From Lampris incognitus (lineage: Eukaryota; Chordata; Actinopteri; Lampriformes; Lampridae), in the NCBI RefSeq assembly GCF_029633865.1, contig NC_079213.1, forward strand, positions 93,965,058 through 94,029,057: 64,000 bases of DNA, read 5' to 3'. Positions 22,115 through 35,279 of the stretch are shown piece by piece (the stretch's first letter is position 1; each line of letters starts with the position of its first letter). The position numbers and the translations under genes were made by a program. The notes beneath the pieces were generated by a model. It worked only from the letters and a program-made list of their open reading frames with translations. It was not told where the DNA came from and searched no databases.

Positions 22115-24191
22115 TTTTTTCAGCCATATGACATTTATTAACAAGTCAGAGCTTGCAGGATATGGACAAGAAATTTCGACAAAAAAGTAACAGGTGATGT
22201 TTCATTAGTAACTTGATCTATCAGTACCTTGATATATGGAAAACTATAGACTGTACATAGAGAAAATGGCAACTGTTGAAAGAAAAATAAGTCAATTGTC
22301 ACAAAAATGTCCCGATTATTCACACTACCCATGCGCTGGGTTAAGACTATAAAAAAATTAAGACAATTGAGAGTTCTTTGTACAAAATGTGCAAATCAAA
22401 GTCTTCTACAAACAAATAAAAGCAAATTAGACAAACTAGACACACAAAGACTTCTATTAAAGATACTCGATGCTGACAGAAGTTAATAACAGCTCAGAAT
22501 AATTTGCCGACTACAATGTTCAGAACAATAGCTTTAAGTAATCGTAGCTTTGGCAAAACCGATGTTAAATTGGATAATGCGTGTTCTTTCCAATATAATC
22601 AGAACATTGCAAAATAAACTCTGCAAAACAACAGCTGAAGACGTTCTGAAACATTTCTGAGCAAATTCTTCCTGTCCAATTTCAGCCTGCTTCAATGATA
22701 CATTCACAAACAAAAAAGGAAAATATCAGCTTTTGATGCCACTTTTAGAAACAAAAAGACAGAAGTTAGGCTATTTTACACAAATATAGGCAATGTTCAT
22801 TTTTACAGAGCACAACTATACATAACCCTGAGACAAAAACAGAAAAACAAAATAAAAAGAACACTACTTGCAACACCATTTGAAATCATGTCTTAAAAGA
22901 GAAATACATCATCTTGGGTCACATTCTCTCTGCAGAGCTCATGTTTTAAGGTTAGGAAGAAGATACAAATTTAGTTGACCAAAATTAAGGGAAGCTGGAC
23001 TCCAACATCTAAAAATACACACAGAGGAAGATCGCTTCTGTGCAGCAAATCATACACTGTCCAAAATGCCCTCCCTCCTGCTCCTATTCTCAGCACAGCA
23101 AAGGCCTTATTCAGCCTATCAGCAGTCCACAATAAATTACACCTGAGTAAAGGAAGAAAGCCCAGTGTGAGGAGAGGAGCGTGAACCACAACAATTTACA
23201 GTATCACAAGTGAGACTATTTTTGGTCAGATACAAAACAAATCCAAAATGAACGTCCTGATCAGTCCAATAGTCTAGACCAGTGTTTCCCAACCCAGTCC
23301 TCAAGGAACCCCTATCCTGCAATTTTCTTTGCAACCCTGAATAGGTACCTGTTTGTAGTTGTTCAACCAATCAGCAATGAATTATGTCAGATGTTGCACA
23401 CCTTGCATAATTAAGTGCTGTGAGATGATTGGTTGAGTAAGTACAAGCAGGGCTACCTATGCAGGGTTACAATGAAAATCTGCAGGATAGGGGTTCCCTG
23501 AGGACTGGGTTAGGAAATGCTGGTCTAGACTTTTCCAACCTGATCAGTCAGTGACGACACTATTAAGTCCTTAAAGAGGTTGACGAGTCCCTTTTAAATC
23601 TGTGGTAACTTAAAAAACAAAACAAAAACAGATGCACAGTTAGTGATACAGTCAGTCAGTTCAGCAGTATTGGGGCATGACAGTCAGTGCTTTTCAACAG
23701 CTTACTAGCCCCAGGGAGCAAAAACAGAAAGGGTGCCGACAGTTATTTCCCTTTGAGGCAGAGTTAAGTCCGAGGGGTAGCTGGCAGACCGGCATTCCTA
23801 ATGCTCAGAGCCCACATCTAAGCTATCTGGCCGTCTCTGGGCTGTAGTCAAGTGTGTTGTATAGACAGTACTGGTGAAGTAACCGGTACTGTGCATTGCA
23901 CATGGCAACTAGGGCAGCTCAGAGTGGTCGCTACATGGGAAAGTTACACAAGGAACTCCGGCGGGGAGACGCCACAGGCAGGTGGACTGCAGGCCTCTAG
24001 TTTCTCGGCCGTCTCCAGGGCCCCGGGCCTTTGGTCTACCCCTGCAGAAAAAAACGTGAATCAGGCTAGATGGACGAACGGCAGGAATACAAAGCCCCCC
24101 CCTTCCTCCTCCTCTTCCTCCAAGTGCCCACGAAACATTCCACAGCCATTGAAGGGAGACACACACCTGCATTCCAGACACCATCGCTGAT
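22115..24191 (-). CDS. Possible last two exons plus 3' UTR of an unrecognised minus-strand gene
   Basis: Candidate 25-bp exon 24191-24167 (pyrimidine-rich acceptor ending CCCCAG, donor GTGTGT), then a last exon from 24041 (acceptor TTTTTTCTGCAG). The two join in phase to read ISDGVWNAG then VDQRPGALETAEKLEAC and end SPPEFLV before TAA near 23946. Downstream, 23945-22115 is AT-rich and stop-dense like a 3' UTR, with an AATAAA on the minus strand (22139-22134). I do not recognise the peptide, and no further upstream exons were found. Chance is a real alternative. Confidence 0.3.
23280..23522. mobile_element. hAT-type MITE
   Basis: A 243-bp palindromic element, CAGTGTTTCCCAACCCAGTCC at the left and its near-complement ending AGGAAATGCTG at the right. 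It is flanked by a perfect 8-bp duplication GTCTAGAC (23272-23279 and 23523-23530), which is diagnostic of hAT transposition. It is non-coding. Confidence 0.92.
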
Positions 24192-25638
24192 CTGGGGAAA
24201 GAGGAAAGAGGGAATACGGACAGGGCGAGAGGGGTGGGGTGGGGGGATGAGACAAAGAGAGAGAGAATAAATGGTTAGGCATCCAAAGAACTCTGAGAAG
24301 CTTGCTCCATGAGAATGCTTAACATTTCTATGGAGGCTGACCACATGACCAGCGGGGCAGCCTGGACGTTCTCAGGGATAGGGGAGGAATGCAAAAAACT
24401 GCACTCCATCAGGCTGCGGATCAGCTTATCACCATGCCAAATTATCAGCCTTATTCACATAGCGTTAATAATGCCGTAGGACAGGGTATTATTGAGCCAA
24501 AGTCCTGCTGGCATGCCAGATATTAGGCAGCGCTAGCCATTTATGTCATTGAGAAATTAATATCTGAGGATGGCAGCAGAGAATACCCCTCTGTGAAAGG
24601 GAAGCTTCTCCGCCCTCTATTTTGAGTGCAACAGGAAAGCAGATACTCCAAAACGATCCCCTCGTTATTTTTTTTCACCCCAAATAATACGTGTTGGGAT
24701 TTTAGTTTCTTTATCCTTGCAACACTTTTCATCTGATTTCTAGTTCCTGCAGCACGTACTAAGCATCAGTCACATTGCACACATTGTGGTGAATTCTTTG
24801 GGTTCCAGAGCTGGAATCTCTTCTCATCTCTCTCTATCTGTCTGCCGCCACAGTGAGATATTTTAGCATCCAATTTGCCATCGCTGATGTTAAGATGGAA
24901 TGCTCCAACAGATCTTTGGGGGATAGGAGAGAAGAGGAGACATGATATTTATCTCTGATTTGCATACTTTCGCCGATAATTCAATTCTGCCGGGATAAAT
25001 GAAGGACGCGGAGTGTGTGGACGTGTGTGTGTTCTCTGTCCTAAACCAGACAGAAAGCCAACAGTTGCAGTCAGTCTGTGCTGGAGGCTTGTTTGGTTTG
25101 CCTAATGAGCTCTCATTACCATGGCTGCCAAGGCAGGCTGATATTACAGAAACCCCTACTTACCCATAAGCATCGGCTACTGCTTCAAACATGCGGCACG
25201 AAGCACAATAGCAGCCACCTGACTAACACCGCGTACTACTCACACCACCTACAATTCACACTACCGAGGCAACACATGGTTATAAATAAAAGCTCGACTA
25301 TAAAGACACAGTACAAAATGGGCATTCTGCAGGTACGCTAACTCCATGGAGGAGGGCTATGTTGGTATATTAGGGCTAGTCTATGCAAGATGTATTACAG
25401 TACAGTAGAATGCAAGAGTAGATATTCATGGACCCCAGAAATGGTAGGGGAAAAAAAGTGTTAAGCTTTCTCTAGTTCCCGAGAAGATGTGTTGCCTCGG
25501 GACAGAAAAAAAATCACCTAGGATACAGTACATTTACTGCAAAGGCTCCTCCTGATCAAGCCCAAGTAACGCAGCTGTAAAAAAAAAAAAAAAATCATAC
25601 GCAGCAGCAACCCTGATGGAAGTTTCCATTGCTACTCT

Positions 25639-25640
<2 letters not shown>

Positions 25641-25700
<60 letters not shown>
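25641..25700. repeat. (TG)30 microsatellite
   Basis: Pure TG dinucleotide array. Confidence 0.95.
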
Positions 25701-25701
<1 letters not shown>

Positions 25702-27164
25702 GTTGCCTCCTCTTAAATTCTGTGGCTGTTTTAATCTTTCAAGTGCGGATGATGTGGAGCACACCCCTCCATCTAAAATACTTGCCCCATGCTGCTCTGC
25801 TGCAGCAGCAACAATAGCACTGTTGCACAAGCACTGCAGCTTTACATTGAGTGGTACATCGCTCCACTGCAGTAGGGGTGTTTTTTGTGTTTGTTTGTTT
25901 TTTTAAACATGTATGCAGGCATGTGATGCCATCTGCATGATCTCAACAACGAGAAGAACGCACAAGTGCATACATAGGATGAGGATCAACATGCTCATCC
26001 CCATTTTACTTTCCCTTTTTCAATAATTAGACAGAGAATGGTTAATCAGTTGGTTTGTGTTTAGAACTGAATTGTCCTTGCCTGACCGGCTTAAAGGGGG
26101 GAAAAAGTGTTGTTGCACTGTTGTTGTAATAAACTTGCACAAAGACTTCCATGTCAGATAAAGTCAATGTTAGGAACAGCCGTCTGACATCAACTTTCCC
26201 GTCTGACATTATCTAACCTAGTCTCGGTCAGCCATTACACAATAAGGGTCCTGCTGTCACCAGAAATGAGATCCAGACAGTCTCTGTGCTATTACCCGTC
26301 ATGTCAAGGTCAAGTTAAAAAGAATTTTGCGTTGTGTCAGCAAGGCTGTTCACCTCTCACCCCTGTCTCAAACAGCATCGCAGATGCAAATGGACAGCCA
26401 GATGCGACAAACCGGAACAAACATTAGTGAGGTTTGCACTCATTCTGTTGGGCGATTTTTAAAAAAATTTTTATTCGAACCATCCTATAGATTGTTGAAC
26501 TGTCCACGGCGTGGAAAATGCAAACTGCATGTTGGCTATAACCTGTCCGAGAACTTTGCACACCGCCTGTGTGTATCTATGGGCAAGTCTTGTGTACTTT
26601 AATAACCACATACCACTGCCTTAACAGGAGCAGGGTTTCAATGTGTCCCTCAGCCAACCAACCAGCTGGGCAAGGCAGATATGAAATAATTGGAAATGGC
26701 ATACCAAGGTTCAGCTTGACTACATCTGTCGACACCCATCAGTTAGCATTCTCCTCCACATGGGGACATTGCCAGATTGGGCTCTATAATTATGCTGTAA
26801 AACAGGAAAATTATTACCAATACTCGGGCAATTGTTGATGATGGAGGGAATGCTCCCAGCAAGGAATTGCATGTGCACCCTCACCTCAGGGCTGGGTCAC
26901 ATAAATCAAATCACTGACACCTGCATCACCAAAGTGATTTGCTTTGCCTTTAGCTTTGTCAAACCTCTGACTGCATCTGCTCATCGGCATCCACAAGAAG
27001 CCTAATTACCCACGACGTACCGCACCAAAGCCAAGCCTCATTCCTTTTAATCTGTCCCTGGTGTCCAACTAGGGCTGTGTCATGTTTACTAATGACCACC
27101 TAGAATTACACTGTATTGACTAACATATAAATCAAAACCACACCTCAGACAGATCTGATCAGCA

Positions 27165-27450
27165 ACCATGAGTGTTAAGTATCTCAGGAAGTAGAGCAGC
27201 TCGTCTGGTAACTGCAGGGTTGCCGGTTCGATCCTCGGCTCCGCCTGGCAAAAATGCTGAGGTGTCCCTGAGCAAGACACCTAACCCCCATCTGCTCCTG
27301 ATGAGCTGGTTGTTACCTTGTATGGTTGACACCGCCATTAGCGTATGAGTGTGTGTGTGTGTGTCCAGGTAAATGTGAGGCATTAATTAATTGTAAAGCC
27401 CTTGGAATGGCTGTTGCAGCTGAAAAAGCGCTGTATGAAATGCAGTCCAA
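27165..27450 (+). repeat. tRNA-derived SINE
   Basis: Promoter boxes are visible: AAGTAGAGCAGCTCGTCTGG (A-box side) and GGTTCGATCCTC (B box). The body has GTCCCTGAGCAAGACACCTAA, and the 3' end has AAAGCGCTGTATGAAATGC followed by a repeated ATGCAGTCCA tail unit. It belongs to a different family from the other SINEs in this window. Confidence 0.8.
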
Positions 27451-30400
27451 TTATGCAGTCCATTGTAGTTCTAGGGTCTACTGTAACTGTTTTTGATGCC
27501 TTCCAAGAATATAATGAGCCATGTCTCACCATGGCTGCGAAATCCTACCGAAAATATTCTCCGGTGCGGGATTACCACTTGTAGAGGGACAAAGACAATC
27601 TCTGAGACTGAATACAAGCCACTCCAATGCCACTTTAGAGAGGTAAATATTACATAATTCAGATTAATTACCAAGCGGGCATACCCTATCCAGAACCCAG
27701 CTGGCTTGCTGAAAAGGCCCCAGCTACTGTATGACAGCTCGTCTCTTTTTAAGAAGGTAATCAAATTAGTCTGGGTTATTATTCAGCCATTTTAAGCATC
27801 CTTTTCCCCTTTTTCCTCTTTGTCACTCACAGCGTGCAGAAAAGGACAATAAAAACTCCATTAGGTTTATGCAAATTTAAGCAGCCATGCCGAATGCTGT
27901 AATATGGCAGATTGATTACTCAGGGGGACCAGAGACGACAGAGAGTGTTGGTGCACGTGCTCACTGTGTGCATGTGTGTGTAAGCAGTAAAAATGGATGG
28001 GGAAGGAATAGGAGGGAAAGGGGGATAGTTGTTGTACACAGATGCCACAATAAAAAGCTCATTCAGCTTGGAGTTCCTGGTGGCCCTCACAGCGAGGCAT
28101 TAATAAAACATTAGTATTGAGTGTGTGGGGCCTCTGCACTCCTCCTCCCTGATCCCACTGTGACCTTTCCCTTTTACAGCAGCTGTCTGGGGATGGAGGG
28201 AGCCCACCGAGCCCCCCCCCCCACCACCCAATGGCCTTTGACTTCTCCAGGTGTACCCTATCACAAAGCCGTTCGCACCTCATGAGGGCTCCTGTTGAAA
28301 CCGTTAAAAAAAGAGAATGTGGTGATTTTGTCTGTGTGTGGGGGCGGGGGAGGGGGCAGGAAAAGGGAGGTGGATGACTGACAGGATAGAGGGGTAGTGG
28401 CTAACAGTAATTTCTATGGCCTCTACGGTTAACAAGAGATCATGGAGACCGTGTTGAACTTTGTGTGCAAGGATCTCAAGTTACGTCCTGTATGCCGGCC
28501 ATCTCGTATCCACCAAGGCACAAAAAGGAGCTGGTTAGCTACCAACCCTCAGCGCCCAAAGTGGGTGAAACCCACCCCCTCCACTCAAAAAAAAAAAAAA
28601 AAGGGGGGGGGGGAGAAGTACAGCAGCCAAATTGATTATTCATGAGGTTTCATATTTGGTCTAGGCGAGACTCTTCCAAAGTAATTTCTTTCACCCATCT
28701 GCACCATAGCAAAAACAAACCATAATAAATCTCACTTTTACAAATACTTTTCCACTAACAGTGGGTTCTGGGCTTGGCCCTGGAGTCTGTGGTTAGTCAC
28801 ATCTGGGGGGAATGCAGAGAGCTAGGAACTAGGTGGTGACACAAAGACTAGAGAGAGGCTGGTGATCACACGCAGCCAAACCAAACTGCCAGGACACCCA
28901 AATTGCCTCAACCGCGAGGAGGCATTAACAAATCATTACTAATGGGGATCCAGGCCACACCTTCATTCCTCCCAATTTAGAAGAAGGATGGTTGGCTTTT
29001 TAAAGGACAGGCAATGCAAGCAATGCAACGCCTATGTGCGCCTCTGTGTCCATTTGTATGCGCGTGTATGTGCACGTGTGTGTGCACAAGTAGCACGAGT
29101 GTAAAACAAGAGTCGCCGCAACAACAACAACACTGGCTGTAGTTGATTTCAGCCCCTCATGAACATGGAGCGTGCACACATGTGCACACGCGCATGCATG
29201 TGCACACGCAGGCACACACACACGCAATTATTTCTCTCTCTGACCCCAGTTGAAAGTTGACAGCCTTGGGAGCAAAGTGTATTTTTAGTCAAGAGTTAGT
29301 CGCGGCTGCCAAACAGCGCAAAATATAGCTTAGCTTCAGCCTCTCTTACTCACTCTCCTCCTCATCTCCGTTTCTCAATCTGTGTGTGTTTCTAGCTTTG
29401 TGCCTCACTCGATCTTTCCCTAAATTTCCTTATTATCCTTTTTCTTTTTTTTGGATGGGGGTGGGGGGTGGGGTGGCATTGATTTTCTTATGCCAGTCCT
29501 CTCCTCTCCAGCCCCTTGTCACGGGTGAGAAAGAGACAAGCATCTGAGTGCTGTGGCGTCAGAGGAGAAGTGAAGGATGCCTGCTTAACAAGTGAGGCTT
29601 CTGGAAATCCAAGCTTTTTCCATCTCGGCTGTAATTAAACATAAAGACAGTCAGCAGCAGGATGGTAGGTACTGTAAGTCAGAGCACACATGAGGATTTG
29701 GTGCCTTGATCTTTCATAGCCAGCCAGGCTGTCTCCATCCCAGACTGAAGCCCCAGCCCAAAAATGTAGTCTAGCGTGAAGGCTGGAGTGGACCCAACTG
29801 GTAGCCCCATGCTAGTAATCCCTGAATTTCATCTTATCCAGCTGTTTACTGTAGGCATAAGTCAAGCATAAGCCTTGTGCTGCTCCCTTCCCTCTGTTCA
29901 TTCATTTATCTGGCCACATTACTCAGCACACAAAAACAGACAGGCATCTGCTACTGAAAAATCATTAACAAAACTATTGTTAGGTGTTGTTTTCAAGCTT
30001 TTTAGCAAACCAACAAACATATTTGGATCAATTTACCATCATCCTTAAATAGAAAAACGCACTACAGATCATTACAGTCCTATGGAGCATCTGTGATCTG
30101 AGCAGTGTCTTTGTCTTGGTAAACTGTAAAAATTGATTAAGGTTATATTTTTCCAGTAATACAGCTTTAACTTCCTTTCATCTTTTCAATAGTGGTCAAT
30201 AAAGAACATAAATGATCTGCAGATGATCACCCCCCCCCCCCAAAGTGCTGTGCACCATAATGCAACCTAATGGCCAGGGCATCATGGTGATAAAGGGCTT
30301 CTGTGCAGTATTGCAGGATATAATCACTTTAAATGCCTATCGAGTGGAGCGATATAAATAATAAAACACGTGACACCTTAGACTGCCTGTGTAACTGTTA

Positions 30401-31540
30401 GAATTTCTCATTTTGTCCAAATAAGAAGCTGTTTAGCTGTAAAAGGTTGTTTAAGGGGAACTGTGTTAAAAAAGAAAAAAGAAAAACCTGTGCATAGATG
30501 TTTCTTACAGGACTGGGAAATAATTAAATATCTTTTATTTTCTTATCAATGGTACTGTATTGGGCTGAAATTCAGATATTGTCATATTGTGATGTACAAT
30601 TTTGTCATCCACATTAATGATAAGTGAGAATCTGTTACCAAAGATTTCTCACAAAATGAGGTCCGAAATATCTGAAGGGAGTATTATTGGAAAACTAGTT
30701 TTGGTTTGATATTTTCCTTTACATTGCCAAAATGGTTCAATGTGATGAACCTCAGCTGGCATTTTTTTCTACATGTAAGCAGATATTGTGATACGTATTA
30801 ATACTGTATGACATTCCATGTGATTGTCATGATCATCACCCCCCCCCCATATCACCCAGCACTAGTTTCTTATATTAATAATAAAATGCCCATGTAAATA
30901 GTGTATTTTAGTTATCTGAACACTTCATTAGTTCAGACGACCTCCATTCCTGAGTTATTCTGAGCAGCAGAGTTCACATTCATCTGGGTACTTAACGTGC
31001 TGCTGCAGGGTTGACGTTGCCGAGAAGTACGCCGGCTAACAACAGTGGGTGCCCTTTGCTCCAGCCCGGTTCTACTATTAGTATTTGTTTTCTTGCTTTG
31101 AATGGCCGCGGCTTTATAGCACAGGGAACAGAGATGTACTTTGAACTAGTGAAACCCTATGAGGACAAATTGCTCTTGATAAAAGCATAATGAATCTATT
31201 CAGAGAGGTTGGGGGGGAAGAAAAAAAAGACAGTGCTGTTCTTTGTTTGCTTACGGCACAGCATTTTGACTTCAAAACATTATTCTTTTGAAGAGAAAAA
31301 TTAAAAGTGGGTTGAAAAATGGAGCAGAGCTTGGGGTTTGTAAGAAGTGTAGTGTCTTTGACTAGTGTTGCAAAAGCACCATTTTGCATCTGTTGTATCG
31401 ATACCAAAACATGGGCCATAGACGGGCCTTGAGTTAGGAAACTTAAAACCAGCTCTACAACCTGCAGGCGCACGTCAAAACAGCTTGGAAAATATATCAC
31501 TGTGGTTTCTCTTTTCCTAGAACATGCGCGCGCGAGCACA

Positions 31541-31548
31541 CGCGCACA

Positions 31549-31632
<84 letters not shown>
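31541..31632. repeat. (CA)n microsatellite with GCGCAC edge
   Basis: Alternating GCGCGCGAGCACACGCGCAC passes into a CA array with two AAACAC interruptions. Confidence 0.93.
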
Positions 31633-31636
<4 letters not shown>

Positions 31637-31924
31637 CACACTATGGAAGCTAATCCACCTTAGAGAAAAATTTATCATCTGGTATCTGTGAAAATGATGG
31701 ACATGAAGCTGTTAAAAAAGCCACCTGTCATTTCTTCAGGCAGAGCCTCCCGCAGGGCAAACGATTTTTCGCAGATATGCTGCACCACCCTTCAAGTCAA
31801 TCACATTCATATAGCCTTAGTATAAATACTTCCTCCCTTCTCAACCTATTCTGAATTGATTACTGATCTGACTTTATTACCTTCAGTTATCATAGGAGAT
31901 ACTGTTTCACTGTTTCTATGGTCC

Positions 31925-32060
31925 TGTGTGGCTCAGTTTATAGTGGGCGGCACTACAAACTACCAAGGTTTAGGCTGCTGATTCCTGAGATAAGGCCCCA
32001 TTTATACCGAAAGATAATTTATAAAAGGCATCCGCCGAATGAGCTAGGTAAAGCAACATT
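31925..32060 (+). repeat. Worn SINE-like element
   Basis: GTGTGGCTCAGTTTATAGTGG at the start and TTATAAAAGGCATCCGCCGAA at the end resemble a decayed tRNA-type head and the usual AAAGCATCCGCTAAATG tail of fish SINEs. Confidence 0.4.
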
Positions 32061-32617
32061 TGTCACACCATTTTTGGTAACTCGCTACAATAAAGGAAGG
32101 ACACGTTTGAAAGTATTGACTCATGGCAGAAATTCAACTAGCACCCAGGGCCTGCCCTGCGGTGCACCCTGCCCACTTGCCCGCCAGGCCCTACATATAC
32201 ACAGGCCTAATTTCTGCCTCTTGCTCCTGTCAGTGACAAGAGGTCGGGTGTTGTAGCTCTCAGTCTGTAATTACTGGCCGGCCTGACATTCCTCCTGCTT
32301 TCTAAACCAAGACTACTCCATGTTTATCCAACACCCAGCCGTCCTGACGGTTAGATAATGTGTAACTGTAACCACTAGCAACCCCGACAACAGTTGGGGG
32401 ATTTAAAACCGGCTTTGTCCAGATCTAGCCGACATTCACCTGGGCTGAGTTCAGTGAGAAACAGCTGTTTCAGTTATGGGAAAAGAGTTTCTTGTCTGAA
32501 AAACAGAACCTTTTTGAAAAAGTATGCCATCAATCACAAATGCCGTTGATATTTCTGTATCAATTTTGGAGAGCTGGGATTACTCACCATGTATCTCAAA
32601 TGCATGAGCACATCTCC

Positions 32618-34503
32618 TTAGGCTGGAAGGTACTTCCATGTGCTGACGAAGGCTGTGGGGATGAGGGAGTAGGGTACACTGGTCACACTGTCCCAAGAGT
32701 CAGATGAGGGGTCATAACAGTCAAGGGTCTTACACCTCTGTGCCCCGAAGTACCCACCCACCACATAGAGTCTGTTCCCAGAGGCCACAGCATGGCAGCT
32801 GATCCGTTTGGCCGTAACATCGCCAAATTTGGACCACTGAAAGGTCTCGCTGTTGAATCTGTATGCAGAGCTGGCTGAGAATTCCGTGTCGCCGCCGATC
32901 ACGACAACGTGGTTGCCGACAACCGCTGCCGCCGTGTAGCGCCAGAGCTGTGGACAGGCGGCTGGCACCGTCCACCGGTTCTGGCATGGGTCAAAGCACT
33001 GGACCTTGGGGAACTTGTCTCTGTTGACGCTTGTGCCTCCAAAGACAAAGAGCTTATTCTTGGCACCGACCACAGCGGCGTTGCTGACCCCTTCTCTGAG
33101 AGGAGCCACTAGGGCCCATTTATTGGTCTGAGGGTCGTACTGCTCCACCTGTTTGAGCGACACAGACGGTGAGGCAGGGAAGGAGCCCGCTAAGGAGGTG
33201 TGCCCTCCCACAACGTACAGCACATGGTCGAGCTCTGCCGAACCATGTCCGAATCTGGCGACCAGCATAGGAGCCGCCTTAGACCACTCGTCATGCAGTG
33301 TGTCATAGACCCAGACATCTTTCGAGGCACCGTTCTCTGACCCACGTCCCCCTGTAACATATACCTGAAACAACAAACGGTATAAGAAACATGATTATAA
33401 CTATTTTTTAGACACACTCCACTGCTGAAAACTGAATCAACAAGAGCAGATGATGGTTAATAGGAACACTGAATATGTACCTTACAACCAATGGCACAGG
33501 CACTGCACTCTTTCCTGGGGCTGGGGATGTCGGTTTTTGGGGTGATCTCCTTGGTCTTGTTGTTAATCATGTAGACCTTATCACACATGAAAGTCTGTCC
33601 TCCGAGGAGCAGCAGGGCCTGGTTTACCTTTCTGGGACGGGCACAAAACCCAGTAACAATACCATCATTCTGAAGGATCCTCATCTTACAGCGCACGGCA
33701 TCTTCTACAATCTCCCGGCCCACCTTGTGGCTCATCACCAGCTCCTCTGAGGCTACGTTATTCAGCAGGTACGTTTCAGGGAGCAACGCCAGACGGACGC
33801 AGCGTAAAAGCTCTGGTAGCTCACTGAGCCTCTGCTCCATATCAGCCTTGACCCAGTCGATGACGGCCTCGTACACCAAGCTCTCATCCTCTACCTCTAG
33901 CTCTTCACTAAAGATCAGCTCCTGCACTTTGTCTCTGGGCAGGCTGAGGAAGTCCTCTGTCCTGTAGAGGGAAGCAAAATTTGCGAGGCACATCTTCCAG
34001 GAGAGCTCATAGAGTCTCTGGCACTGGTGGGCGTCTGACAGGAGCATCATCCCCAGGCAGTTGGACTGGTGGAGGTTCTTTTCAAGAAACTCAGCCGCTG
34101 CGTCCCTGATGTCATGAAACTGGAGCATGTCACCGGCTTCCAGCAGTGACTCAGCATTTTCTTCATTGATGATGACTCGGGCTGAGTAAGCATAGTCGAG
34201 CAGGAGCTCCAGTACCTCCGGGTGGAGAGTCTCGTTGAAGTTGACCTCCTTATCACGAGTCTCTCGAAGCCCATTACTAAACATGGCTTCAAAGTAACGG
34301 CTACAGGAGGCCAGGACAGCCCGATGGCATTGGAAGGCGCGGTTACCAGCCCTCAAAACAACATCTGTGAACACTCTCCTTTTGCGGAGCAAGTTGAGCT
34401 GCGTCAACAGGCTGTCTGCATGTGATGTTTTGTGGAACAGCTGGATGTTCATGGAGCCGGAACTGGTTCGGGACTTCCTGTTTTCGTGGCTGCTGACAGA
34501 CAT
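32618..34503 (-). CDS. ENC-family BTB-BACK-Kelch protein (ENC1/KLHL25-like)
   Basis: Substrate adaptor of Cullin-3 ubiquitin ligases by family. Exons are 34503-33481 (341 codons, donor after GGTTGTAAG) and 33364-32618 (acceptor TTTCAG, stop TAA), giving 589 aa, the length of ENC1 and KLHL25. It starts MSVSSHENRKSRTSSGSMN. Residues about 36-145 are BTB (LFTDV-like FTDVVLRAG, then CHRAVLASCSRYFEAMF), 150-255 are BACK, and 296-589 form six Kelch blades (GGQTFMCDKVY, VYVTGGRGSENG, VVGGHTSLAGSFP, FVFGGTSVNRDK, VVIGGDTEFSAS, VVGGYFGAQRCKTLDCYDP). It ends PTAFVSTWKYLPA. It shares some diagnostic positions with ENC1 and others with KLHL25, so it may be the fish-specific paralogue enc3; I leave the symbol open. 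The sequence shows no damage. Confidence 0.93.
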
Positions 34504-34515
34504 TGTGACTTGGAC

Positions 34516-35222
34516 CTGGGGAAGGAAATAACTTATCAGTGGAAACACTTGCTCTACTATATCACTTTTTCCATCAACCCTGGAGGAAAAGAAAGAAAAA
34601 ATTTCACGCACACTCCCTTTGATATGGACACATCTGTACAACAGCAAACATTACTCTCCCTTCATAGTTCACAGACCGGAAAACGGTAAAAAGACAACTC
34701 GAAACAATACATCAACCAGTCTCATATCAGTATAATGAATGAAATCGGAAACAAACCAGACTCTACAGAGATAAGAGTCATTACCACTATCAAATCATAT
34801 GCCAGATCTAATCCATTCTTGATAACAATGGCAACAAATAAATTAATATTACGTATCTCTGGCTTTTAATCTTAAGTGAGCACCTGGGTTTGATTCTGAA
34901 CGTTTCTCTCTGCCTCTATTAACATTACATGCATGTGAATCACCTCCCAACCACATTCCAAGCCAATAAAATCCTGCCAGCCTGTTCTGTTCCCTCGATG
35001 GCTGCAAAAGGCAAAGCTTTCAAGCCTACATAAGATCTAACACATCTCAGAAGAGCTCTTTGAGCATAAAATTATGCAAGAACTGTGTAACAGATGAAAC
35101 TATCTTTTTTTTATCATCTTGTGATGGATTAAGCACATATGCAACAGTCTAACACGTCCAAGACAATATAACATTCTATAGCTTGATAGCTCTATCTCGC
35201 TCTCTCACACACACGCAAACAT

Positions 35223-35279
<57 letters not shown>

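Larger units (their letters stand above)
24200..31540. other. Long gene-free stretch
   Basis: About 7.3 kb with only a TG array (25641-25700), one SINE (27165-27450), short homopolymers and a (TGCACACG)-like patch near 29170. I found no exon with both splice signals and family resemblance on either strand. It is poorer in transposons than the flanks and may hold regulatory DNA for the ENC-family gene; that is inference. Confidence 0.45.

Noticed and set aside
27190-27240. tRNA gene suggested by A and B boxes
   Set aside because: The boxes belong to a SINE head. There is no clover-leaf closure, and a SINE body follows. The same applies to the heads at 18365, 43080, 44830, 46720, 48050, 49590 and 51500.
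33364-33480. Kelch gene break between the two large open frames
   Set aside because: It is an ordinary intron with GT/AG borders that keeps phase (GGTTGTAAG to GTATATGTT).
34504-34647. N-terminal extension of the Kelch protein
   Set aside because: An acceptor site lies 13 bases before the conserved MSVS start, so the upstream open stretch is intron.
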